The notes: a model not told the origin generated them from the letters alone. A DNA stretch of 6,460 nucleotides from an uncultured Lachnospiraceae bacterium (GCA_902796775.1 CADBQK010000518.1:1-6460), one strand, 5' to 3'. Shown: positions 1 to 6,312, numbered from the stretch's first letter. Translations and numbers: made by a program.

Positions 1-495
1 GCCCAAGATGCCATTCTTTCCCGTCATAAGTGGATTGATCACATTGTCATCATATCCGGATCTCTGGATGAGAGAAGAGGCCCCGGTGTAGTTTGTAGCC
101 ACGAGAATAGGAACAATGACCTTCCCCTGACTAAGTCGGTGGAAGTTATTCAAATCAAGAGCATAGTCAAGAACTTGATCCACATCAGCTTCCAAAATTC
201 GCGATTCCCCTACTTTGAACTCGATGCAGAAAATGATTCCCCTGTAGAGTAAAACCACATCTATCCTTTTTCCAAGGCGTGGAATGTCATATTCGAAAAT
301 GATTTGTCCATTCTTATCCGCTAATCCAGAAAGGACATCTCTCATAATGGAGATTTCTCCGTTCCATGCTTCTAAGGATGTTGTTCTGACTTCGCCATGA
401 GTATTATCGACAAGCGCTCCCAGCACGGCTTTCTCGTCTTGAGATAGAAATTCAACAAAACTATTATCATATAAACAACGGTTGCTGATGCTCAT
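1..495 (-). CDS. DUF2075-type protein, N-terminal nuclease-like part (3' end outside window)
   Basis: An open frame of 165 codons starts at ATG 495-493 and runs off the left edge without a stop. A GAAAGG ribosome site (503-508) lies 7 nt before the start, and an extended -10 promoter lies further upstream. The sequence resembles the N-terminus of DUF2075 (Schlafen-group-3-like helicase) proteins as I remember them: a start like MSISNRCLYD, then IPRLGKRIDVVL (residues 71-82), IEFKVGE (91-97), DQVLDYALDL (106-115) and VPILVAT (128-134). D79, E92 and K94 fit a PD-(D/E)XK nuclease core, and Q107 with Y111 fits the QxxxY helix often seen in that fold. Full-length family members continue into a P-loop helicase domain, which would lie outside this window, so helicase activity is inferred from the family only. 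Such proteins often sit in defence islands. The gene is divergent from the rest and has its own promoter, so it is probably a neighbour rather than a component of the McrBC-like unit. Confidence 0.85.
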   Translation of the reverse strand, partial: MSISNRCLYDNSFVEFLSQDEKAVLGALVDNTHGEVRTTSLEAWNGEISIMRDVLSGLADKNGQIIFEYDIPRLGKRIDVVLLYRGIIFCIEFKVGESRILEADVDQVLDYALDLNNFHRLSQGKVIVPILVATNYTGASSLIQRSGYDDNVINPLMTGKNGILG

Positions 496-535
496 TGGAA
501 CGCCTTTCGAAAGAGTGATTTTGCTAGATATGTTT

Positions 536-544
536 ATTATATCA
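536..544 (-). promoter_or_regulatory. Extended -10 promoter of the leftward DUF2075-type gene
   Basis: Read on the minus strand this is TGATATAAT, a perfect TGn-TATAAT extended -10 element. It lies about 41 nt upstream of the ATG at 495 and leaves room for a short leader with the GAAAGG ribosome site. No good -35 hexamer is present at 17-18 bp (559-565 reads GTCAAC/TGTCAA on this strand), which is acceptable for extended -10 promoters. The assignment is by eye. Confidence 0.6.
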
Positions 545-601
545 TCATAACAGCGTGGGTTGACAGACTAGATGCAGTTAGTGAGCGACGAACGGAGAAA
601 T

Positions 602-718
602 ATGCATGAAGAGTATATTTTTAACCTTACTTTCGGGAAAATACAGCTGATCGATAATTTTGGCTCTTTTTTTGTGATTTGGTGGATGTACAAATATATC
701 TCACGGACTATTCTATAA
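602..718 (+). CDS. Possible small ORF, 38 aa, hydrophobic C-terminal half (doubtful)
   Basis: ATG 602 opens 38 codons ending in TAA 716-718. The frame can be extended back to an ATG at 572 (48 aa) before a stop at 569-571. GGAG at 594-597 lies only 4 nt before ATG 602, so the ribosome site is short-spaced; ATG 572 has none. The peptide begins MHEEYIFNLTFGKIQLID and carries an aromatic, hydrophobic stretch (FFVIWWMYKYI, residues 23-33), too short to call a membrane helix with assurance. It ends 22 nt before the next gene, whose ribosome site is much stronger. I recognise no family. It could equally be chance reading through AT-rich promoter DNA, or a translated leader for the downstream gene. 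Confidence 0.22.
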   Translation: MHEEYIFNLTFGKIQLIDNFGSFFVIWWMYKYISRTIL

Positions 719-726
719 ATAGCAGC

Positions 727-734
727 GAGGAGGA
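727..734 (+). promoter_or_regulatory. Strong ribosome binding site fixing the start at 741
   Basis: GAGGAGGA lies 6 nt before ATG 741. This near-perfect Shine-Dalgarno is the main support for treating the downstream unrecognised ORF as a real gene. A possible -10 (TATAAA, 714-719) sits too close upstream for a normal leader. A weaker pair, TTGTGA at 672-677 and TATATC at 695-700 with 17-bp spacing, is the better promoter guess but only 4/6 at each box. Confidence 0.6.
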
Positions 735-740
735 AGCACA

Positions 741-1202
741 ATGAAAGATCGAGAGATAGTAGTCTGTAGAAATTACAAATGTTTATATTATGACGATATT
801 GGCTGCTTTGCTGGTTACATCCACTGGGGAGTGGGTGAATATTGTGTTCTGTATCTTCATTGCAACCCGGCTGATCCGGTTGAGAAACTCATTGTTCAGT
901 TAGGGTTCGATGCTATTTATCACGATAGGTATTATTGGACGACGATGGCCATCTGGTTTGCATGTCAACGCTTCATCCCCTACTTTCGAAGCATCACCGG
1001 TTCTGAGGATGATCTTTGGGAAGAAGTTTTGCCTCAGCACCTTGTTCCTTGTGAGATTCAATTTGGAATTGACGGAACTCTTGAAGTTGGGTTCCAGAGC
1101 TTTTTCATCGGTAACCGGCAATCGGAGCTGTTTGTTAGTGGAAAGGTCGGCTACGGATTCACAAGTGTAAAGGATGGTTGTTACGAGATTCCGATCGTGT
1201 AG
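741..1202 (+). CDS. Hypothetical protein, 153 aa, cysteine- and aromatic-rich
   Basis: I do not recognise this protein. It is probably a real gene because a strong GAGGAGGA site lies 6 nt before the ATG and the frame is open for 153 codons in a region where the other frames hold only short shadows. The protein is rich in aromatics (HDRYYWTTMAIWF, residues 61-73) and has eight cysteines (9, 14, 22, 35, 41, 75, 104, 147). These are not arranged as clear CxxC pairs, so a zinc site cannot be claimed. No signal peptide, obvious transmembrane helix or nucleotide-binding motif is visible. The C-terminal half alternates hydrophobic and polar residues (EIQFGIDGTLEVGFQSFFIG, 105-124), suggesting beta-strands. 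It is separated by 320 bp from the McrBC-like unit, so it is probably transcribed independently. The reading immediately past the stop in the -1 frame looks protein-like, raising the possibility that this is a truncated version of a longer protein. Confidence 0.6.
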   Translation: MKDREIVVCRNYKCLYYDDIGCFAGYIHWGVGEYCVLYLHCNPADPVEKLIVQLGFDAIYHDRYYWTTMAIWFACQRFIPYFRSITGSEDDLWEEVLPQHLVPCEIQFGIDGTLEVGFQSFFIGNRQSELFVSGKVGYGFTSVKDGCYEIPIV

Positions 1203-1303
1203 AGCCAGCGGAGAAGGTCTATGTCATTCATCATTGTCACTCTGGACAACACAAATACTCGGCCGCTGAAGAATACTTGAAAATCTGTAAAGTCATTTAT
1301 TTC

Positions 1304-1331
1304 AATGTTTGTAATATTGTTACACGACATT
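1304..1331. repeat. Imperfect 28-nt inverted repeat / hairpin
   Basis: AATGT-T-TGTAA pairs with TTACA-C-G-ACATT around the 5-nt loop TATTG. That gives ten Watson-Crick pairs plus a U1309-G1326 wobble, with C1325 as a single bulge. The stem is AU-rich. Downstream DNA is pyrimidine-rich, but the T-run (1342-1346) starts about 10 nt after the stem, so a classical terminator is unlikely. It could be a weak terminator for the 741 gene, an operator dyad (the core TGTAA-N5-TTACA is symmetric), or chance. Confidence 0.35.
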
Positions 1332-1455
1332 TCCCCTACTCTTTTTGTTTGTTTATGTTTAGACCCCTAGTCGTAAGTTTATCGATATTTGTGAACAGAT
1401 AGTAAAAGAATGCATAATAGGCGTATGTTGTTCCATTATTCATACTGAAGGCGTG

Positions 1456-1461
1456 TATAAT
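1456..1461 (+). promoter_or_regulatory. Probable -10 box (TATAAT) for the macro/McrBC-like operon
   Basis: A perfect TATAAT, preceded directly by GTG, lies about 60 nt upstream of the ATG at 1523. No convincing -35 hexamer is found: TTCCAT at 1431-1436 (19-bp spacing) is a poor match. The expected start near 1468 would give a leader of roughly 55 nt. The small GTATG/CATAC dyad just upstream would be well placed for regulator binding. It is the only good -10 in the gap before the operon. Confidence 0.5.
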
Positions 1462-1522
1462 TAAAGATAGATAGCAAAAACATCGGATATATAACGATAA
1501 TCAAAAGAAAAGAGGAGTTTCT

Positions 1523-2329
1523 ATGAATGACATGCATCTAATTAATGCTTCTTGTGCAGATCAAGAGGTTGATGTCGTTGTTAATGCCGCAAATGATGGA
1601 TTATGGGCTGGCGGAGGAATCTGTGGTGTAATCTTCAGGAAAGCCGGAATGTCGGAACTTAAGGCTGCCTGTAGCAAATATAAAACACCTTTGCGTGATG
1701 GACAGGCAGTTATTACGCCAGCGTTTAATATGAAGAATGCTAAAGCTATTATTCACGCTGTTGGCCCAGATTTTGCAAGAACTCCCAAAGCGTTCAAAGA
1801 GCTTTATGAAGCCTACTACAATTCATTAGTAGTTCTAAAAGAGCATGGATATCACAGTATATCTTTCCCCTTGATTAGTTCTGGTATTTTCGGTGGTTCT
1901 TTGCGTGATCCTGTTGGAGAATCGACAAAACAATGTATGAGAGCATACAAGAATTTTACAGAAGATTATCCGGATTATGAGATCGATGTCAAGCTCTGTG
2001 CCTACACAGCTTCGGAGATGGATGCTGCATTGAAAATGTGGGAAAGCATGCGTGACGAAATTGTGAGAGATACTGCTTATGATCGATGGAGCGCCGGTGC
2101 TGGTGCCGTTGGAAAGGCAGATGCCCCCTTCCCGTATGACTTTTCGAAAAAAGAAAAGACGAACGAAGAAAAGCCTGACGAGACGGCTGAAACTGAACAG
2201 GATGAGTTTGCTCCGAAAGAAGGTGATATGGTTTTTGATGAAGAAGAACAGGCCATTCTCGATGCAGCTGTTAAGAAAAGGACTGAGGATGCAATGAAAG
2301 CATATGATGAGATTGAAAAAACTTGGTAG
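1523..2329 (+). CDS. Macro-domain protein, first gene of the McrBC/LlaJI-like unit
   Basis: AGAGGAG (1511-1517) lies 5 nt before the ATG. Residues 1 to about 178 form a macro domain, the fold that binds ADP-ribose and related nucleotides. Visible motifs are VDVVVNAAN (16-24), AGGGICGVIFRKAG (29-42), IIHAVGPDF (76-84) and FPLISSGIFGG (115-125), all in the usual order. Against the MacroD/YmdB-like pattern GGGVDGxIHRAAG, the Asp important for hydrolysis is Cys34 and the following His is Phe38. The Asp of the GDIT motif that usually contacts adenine aligns with Ser10. The second Asn of NAAN (N24) and the glycine-rich loop remain. The fold is therefore secure, but ADP-ribosyl hydrolase activity is doubtful; a sensor or reader role is more likely. 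Residues about 190-268 are a Lys/Glu/Asp-rich tail, probably disordered then helical, with no recognised domain. No signal peptide or membrane helix is seen, so it is probably cytosolic. It lies 42 bp before the McrB-like gene and is likely cotranscribed with it. Confidence 0.9.
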   Translation: MNDMHLINASCADQEVDVVVNAANDGLWAGGGICGVIFRKAGMSELKAACSKYKTPLRDGQAVITPAFNMKNAKAIIHAVGPDFARTPKAFKELYEAYYNSLVVLKEHGYHSISFPLISSGIFGGSLRDPVGESTKQCMRAYKNFTEDYPDYEIDVKLCAYTASEMDAALKMWESMRDEIVRDTAYDRWSAGAGAVGKADAPFPYDFSKKEKTNEEKPDETAETEQDEFAPKEGDMVFDEEEQAILDAAVKKRTEDAMKAYDEIEKTW

Positions 2330-2371
2330 TTTTGCCACATATAATCACAAATAAGGCGAGGAAAATGCACG

Positions 2372-4711
2372 ATGAATAGCGACACAAGACTTAATGAATA
2401 CCAGAATGCAGCTGAAGTCCTTAAAGAATTTGCTCTTGAGAGCGGATCTGATATTGTTCCTTCTTCAGACTCTATAGAAAATGCTCTTGAAATCTTCAAA
2501 AAAGCATATTCACCAGATGTGCTTGAAGCGTTAGATGATGATTCTATCTTGTCATATATGTTTTATACAGCCGGTGATAATACAAATGCACTTTGTTGCT
2601 GGTTGGAGATGAATAAAGAATGCAAATCTTATTTTGGAAGTATCTCGGGTGGTTCTGCTTTTAAGTTTGGTCTCTTTCAGAAAAAAGCTACTGGCGAATG
2701 GCTGACAGGAAGTTCTCAAAAGCAACAAGTGCTTTCAGAAGACGAGGCACTCGCTCTCGGAAAGAAAATCAGAGATGCTCTCGTAGCAGGTGCCAGGATT
2801 ATTCAAAATGCTGATCTCAATTCCTTAGAGGCTTATGAGAAACTGGATGACGATCTTAAGGCTAACGTTGGAATTCAGTACTACAATTTGGGTTGGTTCC
2901 ACAAGTATTTCTCTATTATTTGTAACGATAAACTGAGTGGCTTTCACTCAGATGATTGGCAAATGCATGTCCTGCGTTCGTTAAGAATCAAACCAAGCAC
3001 CAAGTACTATGCCAGAAGTGGTCAAATATCGATGATACAGAACTATGCTGGATGGTATTATAGACAGTTTTTTGAAGTCTTTCACGGGCATTTCGGCGAG
3101 ATTAAGACGTTTGTTAGACTTGGTTCCTCGGACGAAAAGATAAACTATGCATCTGAATGGGCAAAAAGAGATGTTGTTGGTATTGGTTGGCCGGATCTAG
3201 GTGATCTTACAGAGTATGTTCACGGAGAAGGCATAGATAAAAAAGAGTTGCAAGCACGGCTTAATGAACTGTACTATCCAACAAACGAAAGCTTAGCGTC
3301 ACGGAAAGCAGGCGAAATTGCTCGGTTCTATAGTTGTGATAAAAACACTGTCTTTGTAGTTATGGATGGTGAAACTCTAATTGCCCTAGCAGATAATGTG
3401 GGGAGTTACTATTTTGATTCAAATAGCAATATGGGGCATATTCGTTCTGCTAATTGGAAATTCGTTTTCGGAGATTCTGAGAAGCTTCCGAAAAAGAGTG
3501 AAGGAAAACTAACATCGTGTTTTCAGCTAAAAGACGAAGAGAACCTCTTATTCTTATATGAAAAGTATTTCTATGGTGTGAATTCTCCAAAAGAAATAGA
3601 AAAAAACGATTCAGATAAGGAATTGAATGAAGAGCCTATCAAATCTGTTGTTTTTTATTCAGGTTTTGAATCGCATTATTCGCGGAATCGCATCGTATTC
3701 GGAGCACCTGGCACCGGCAAGAGTTATACAATCAATGCAGATAGAAAGCTGCTTTTAGGGACGGATAACGAAGATGATTATGAGCGAGTAACGTTCCATC
3801 CTGATTATTCCTACGCTAACTTTGTTGGAACATACAAACCAGTTCCGTCAAAAGACATTCATGGAAATGATATGATCACATATGCCTATGTGCCTGGCCC
3901 ATTTATGCGTGTTTATGTTAATGCGCTAAAAAACAGTCGTACCAGCAATCCCAGACCGTTTCTTTTAATCATTGAGGAGATTAACCGTGCCAATGTAGCC
4001 GCGGTTTTTGGAGATGTCTTCCAATTGCTTGATCGTGGTGATGATAACGTTAGTGAGTACCCCATACAAGCATCAGAAGATATAAGGAATTATCTTGCTA
4101 AGGAACTGGATATTTCTCCTCAGGAATGTTCAAAGATACGAATCCCGGATAATATGTTCATCTGGGCTACAATGAACAGTGCCGATCAGGGTGTATTCCC
4201 AATGGATACGGCGTTTAAGAGAAGATGGGACTTTACATATCTTGGAATCGATGATAGTGATAAAGACATTCAGAACAAGTATGTTACTTTAGGTGCAAAG
4301 AATCAAAGAGTTGAATGGAATGAGCTCCGCAAAGCAATTAATGAGTTTCTTTCAAGCGAGAAGATTAACGAAGATAAGCAGCTTGGACCATACTTTATAG
4401 CTCGTAATATTGTAGTTCCTGCAGATGGTGGAAGCGAGATTGATAGTCAGAAATTCAGAGATGTTTTTAAGCATAAGGTTCTTATGTACCTTTTTGATGA
4501 TGCTGCTAAACAGAAACGAGGAAAACTGTTTGAAGGAAGCTCAAAAGGACAGGCTCGATATTCAAAGATATGCGAAGCATTTGATGAACAAGGAATAGGT
4601 ATCTTCCATGCAGATATTCAAAATGCTGTAAAGATACATAGTGATGTGTCCGGTGATCAGGAAATGACTGATGACGATAATACAAGTGATGAGCAGGATA
4701 GCGACGTATGA
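2372..4711 (+). CDS. McrB-like AAA+ NTPase (LlaJI R1-type) with PUA/EVE-like N-terminal reader
   Basis: This is the motor subunit of a McrBC-type restriction complex; by family knowledge it hydrolyses GTP (or another NTP) and translocates DNA or activates the nuclease partner encoded next. AAA+ motifs are clear: Walker A GAPGTGKS (444-451), Walker B LLIIEEINRANV (531-542), and the McrB signature MNSADQG (601-607) followed by FPMDTAFKRRW (609-619), whose basic residues are arginine-finger candidates. The 430-residue N-terminal region shows a block around FGSISGGSAFKFGLF (88-102), a second with GWFHKYF and DDWQ (174-197), and a third, about 245-365, with VVGIGWPDLGDL (268-279) and HIRSANWKF (356-364). 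The third resembles PUA/EVE-like domains that read modified bases in McrBC-type proteins; that match is from memory. The C-terminus is acidic. The start has GCGAGG upstream, with 10 nt from GAGG (2358-2361) to ATG 2372. The stop overlaps the next ATG (ATGA), indicating translational coupling. Confidence 0.92.
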   Translation: MNSDTRLNEYQNAAEVLKEFALESGSDIVPSSDSIENALEIFKKAYSPDVLEALDDDSILSYMFYTAGDNTNALCCWLEMNKECKSYFGSISGGSAFKFGLFQKKATGEWLTGSSQKQQVLSEDEALALGKKIRDALVAGARIIQNADLNSLEAYEKLDDDLKANVGIQYYNLGWFHKYFSIICNDKLSGFHSDDWQMHVLRSLRIKPSTKYYARSGQISMIQNYAGWYYRQFFEVFHGHFGEIKTFVRLGSSDEKINYASEWAKRDVVGIGWPDLGDLTEYVHGEGIDKKELQARLNELYYPTNESLASRKAGEIARFYSCDKNTVFVVMDGETLIALADNVGSYYFDSNSNMGHIRSANWKFVFGDSEKLPKKSEGKLTSCFQLKDEENLLFLYEKYFYGVNSPKEIEKNDSDKELNEEPIKSVVFYSGFESHYSRNRIVFGAPGTGKSYTINADRKLLLGTDNEDDYERVTFHPDYSYANFVGTYKPVPSKDIHGNDMITYAYVPGPFMRVYVNALKNSRTSNPRPFLLIIEEINRANVAAVFGDVFQLLDRGDDNVSEYPIQASEDIRNYLAKELDISPQECSKIRIPDNMFIWATMNSADQGVFPMDTAFKRRWDFTYLGIDDSDKDIQNKYVTLGAKNQRVEWNELRKAINEFLSSEKINEDKQLGPYFIARNIVVPADGGSEIDSQKFRDVFKHKVLMYLFDDAAKQKRGKLFEGSSKGQARYSKICEAFDEQGIGIFHADIQNAVKIHSDVSGDQEMTDDDNTSDEQDSDV

Positions 4712-6141
4712 TCTCGAAGTATTTGAGAGAACAAAAAAGGTATACTCAAAAAGAACTGTGTAAAGCGTTTGAGTGCTCGGAAGAGAGAGTTGTTCCGATA
4801 ATTCGTAAGCTAAAGGAATTTGGGGTGCTGAAAACCGTCAAAGCAACTGATATCCAACGAGATATGTCCGATCTTGTTGATGAGGATGTTGAGGTTGCTG
4901 ATGTTGAGATCGGTGAAAATGAATACTTATATGTCTTCACATTTGTTGGAGTAATTGTTGTTTCTGGAAGAGTGCTAAAGTGCTATCCCAAATACATTCT
5001 GCGCTCCACGGAACCAAAGGATGAGTTGCATCAGGTTCTGCAGGTCCTTGAAAAATACAACTCGAAGGAACAGATTATTCGTATGTTTAACGACAGTAGT
5101 GAAACAAGTTCCTTTAACCTTCTGGCGGTATTACTATTCTTAATTCAAGATTTCTTTGAAAACGGCGTATACAGTAATACGGAAGATATCATTGAGACTA
5201 ATGGTTCAGGCGAAATACTTTGGGACAAAACAATTAATGAGACATTTACTCTTCTTTCAAATAATAGGCCATATTATATCGACATCCAGACAAAAAGACG
5301 AGTAACTGATGATTTTGACTATTTCAAGAGGCTCCATGAGTGCATATTAACAAGAGCATCGAAAGAACTGAAAGATGCGGATCTTTTGGATTTGTTTGAA
5401 ATAACGGAGATTGATCTAACTGACGAAAAACTAGACGAGTTTGGAGACAAGGAGTATATACTTGGTCGAATTGAAAACGAATTGAATACTCAATTCAACA
5501 CTCGAAAACAGTTGGTGTTAAAAACCATCTACGCGTATATCAGTCACAGTGGAAGTCTTTACGATACAGATTGCCTTTCTCTTTTTGGAACGAATAGTTT
5601 TAATCTGGTCTGGGAAGAAGTTTGTGCAGAAATCATGGATAACCAACTGGATAAAAAGCTGGGGACTCTCCAGCTTCCAAAACCACTATGCCCGGAATAC
5701 AACAGAAATGAGAAATTGATAGAAATCATAGAAAAACCGTTATGGTCGGCAACTGGAATAACTGCTCGTGATACCCTTATTCCAGATTTGATTGCTATTT
5801 CAGGGAAACAGTTTATTATTGTCGATGCAAAGTACTATAATGCAATACTTAATCATGGGCTTCCCCCTAAAGGGCAGCCTGGCATTGAATCTGTGACAAA
5901 GCAGTATCTATACCAACTTGCGTATAAGAAGTTCATTTCGGATCATGGTTTCTCTTCAGTAAAAAACTGCTTTGTTATGCCAACAGAGAATCATAATGTT
6001 GAAAGCCGTGGAGAAGCGTCGCTTAATATGCTGACTGAACTTGGCTTGCAGAATATAAAAGTTCGATTCCTGCCGGCAACAATGGCGTACGATCATTATT
6101 TGTTTGGTAAGAACCTTGATTTAGAAGTATTGGGCCTTTGA
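4708..6141 (+). CDS. McrC-like LlaJI-family restriction endonuclease subunit
   Basis: This is the nuclease partner of the preceding McrB-like motor. The ATG overlaps that gene's TGA by 4 bp, with only a weak AGGA upstream, so it probably depends on coupled translation; this should give roughly tied expression. Residues 1-45 look like a winged-helix DNA-binding segment (YTQKELCKAFECSEERV, then IIRKLKEFGVLKTV). Residues 73-97 hold the strand-rich block YLYVFTFVGVIVV ... VLKCYPKYI typical of LlaJI R2-like proteins as I remember them. The middle has the McrC-like GEILWDKTIN (168-177) and a DDFDYFKRLHECIL stretch (201-214). The C-terminal nuclease shows LIPDLIAI (357-364) then IIVDAKYY (370-377): D360 and D373-A-K375 form the PD-(D/E)XK core, with YQLAY (402-406) as the supporting Q-helix. 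All key residues are intact, so an active endonuclease is expected. In LlaJI the partner genes include two cytosine methyltransferases; none is present here. Confidence 0.88.
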   Translation: MISKYLREQKRYTQKELCKAFECSEERVVPIIRKLKEFGVLKTVKATDIQRDMSDLVDEDVEVADVEIGENEYLYVFTFVGVIVVSGRVLKCYPKYILRSTEPKDELHQVLQVLEKYNSKEQIIRMFNDSSETSSFNLLAVLLFLIQDFFENGVYSNTEDIIETNGSGEILWDKTINETFTLLSNNRPYYIDIQTKRRVTDDFDYFKRLHECILTRASKELKDADLLDLFEITEIDLTDEKLDEFGDKEYILGRIENELNTQFNTRKQLVLKTIYAYISHSGSLYDTDCLSLFGTNSFNLVWEEVCAEIMDNQLDKKLGTLQLPKPLCPEYNRNEKLIEIIEKPLWSATGITARDTLIPDLIAISGKQFIIVDAKYYNAILNHGLPPKGQPGIESVTKQYLYQLAYKKFISDHGFSSVKNCFVMPTENHNVESRGEASLNMLTELGLQNIKVRFLPATMAYDHYLFGKNLDLEVLGL

Positions 6142-6312
6142 TTCTTCTTATTATCCGGATCCGTTTTGTAAATGATTAGATTCCCATATCAATGTTGATT
6201 ATTGAAAATGGTATCGCACCTTGTTCTTCAATTATGTCACTTTGAATCATGCCAGATCATGGATATGCTGCCATTAATGAGCTGCAAAGAATACAGTGTG
6301 ATTCCGACACAC
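6142..6312. other. Convergent intergenic region after the McrC-like gene
   Basis: This 171-bp stretch lies between the end of the plus-strand operon and the end of the minus-strand gene at the right edge. I see no gene. An 8-bp palindrome CGGATCCG (around 6156-6163) has no room for a loop, and an ATCAA-TG-TTGAT dyad (around 6188-6199) is short and lacks a T-run, so I found no convincing terminator for the operon. Confidence 0.5.
6296..6312 (-). terminator. Weak candidate terminator of the right-edge minus-strand gene
   Basis: GTGTG and CACAC form a 5-bp stem around a 7-nt loop. On the minus strand it begins directly after the TAG stop (6313-6315) and is followed by TGTATTCTTT, which is T-rich but interrupted. 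Position fits a terminator; the short stem and broken T-run make it weak. Confidence 0.25.

Larger units (their letters stand above)
1203..1522. other. Intergenic region upstream of the macro/McrBC-like unit
   Basis: This 320-bp stretch has no convincing gene. It holds a 20-codon frame (ATG 1221 to TGA 1278-1280, GGAG at 1210-1213) in the same frame as the 741 gene, and a TTG-initiated frame (1178-1402) overlapping the end of that gene; neither is persuasive. It also holds an AU-rich hairpin (1304-1331), followed by a pyrimidine-rich stretch (about 1331-1360), and a near-consensus -10 box (1456-1461). A short GTATG/CATAC inverted repeat (1423-1427 and 1441-1445) spans the area where the -35 region would be and could be an operator. 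No clear Rho-independent terminator with an immediate U-tract was found. Confidence 0.6.

Noticed and set aside
560..565. Perfect TTGACA on the plus strand as a -35 box.
   Set aside because: The position 17 bp downstream reads GAGCGA, with no -10 like sequence at acceptable spacing.
900..1170. Frames on both strands (73 aa minus, 86 aa plus) inside the 153-aa gene.
   Set aside because: They overlap a frame with a much stronger ribosome site and show no recognisable motif; treated as shadows.
1221..1280. 19-aa frame with GGAG upstream, just after the 153-aa gene.
   Set aside because: Too short and without recognisable content; the spaced GGAG is not unusual in purine-rich DNA. Mentioned only as part of the intergenic description.
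2079..2297. 72-aa plus-strand frame within the tail of the macro gene.
   Set aside because: Its Arg/Lys-rich composition is an out-of-frame reading of the GA-rich, charged tail of the macro protein.
1835..2499. Minus-strand open frames of 167 aa (1835-2338) and 140 aa (2077-2499) opposite the macro gene and the start of the McrB-like gene.
   Set aside because: They are antisense to well-supported genes with clear domain motifs. Their serine- and phenylalanine-rich compositions are what the reverse complement of Glu/Lys-rich codons gives.
4746..4940. 64-aa minus-strand frame opposite the start of the McrC-like gene.
   Set aside because: Ser/Thr-rich antisense shadow of a supported coding region.
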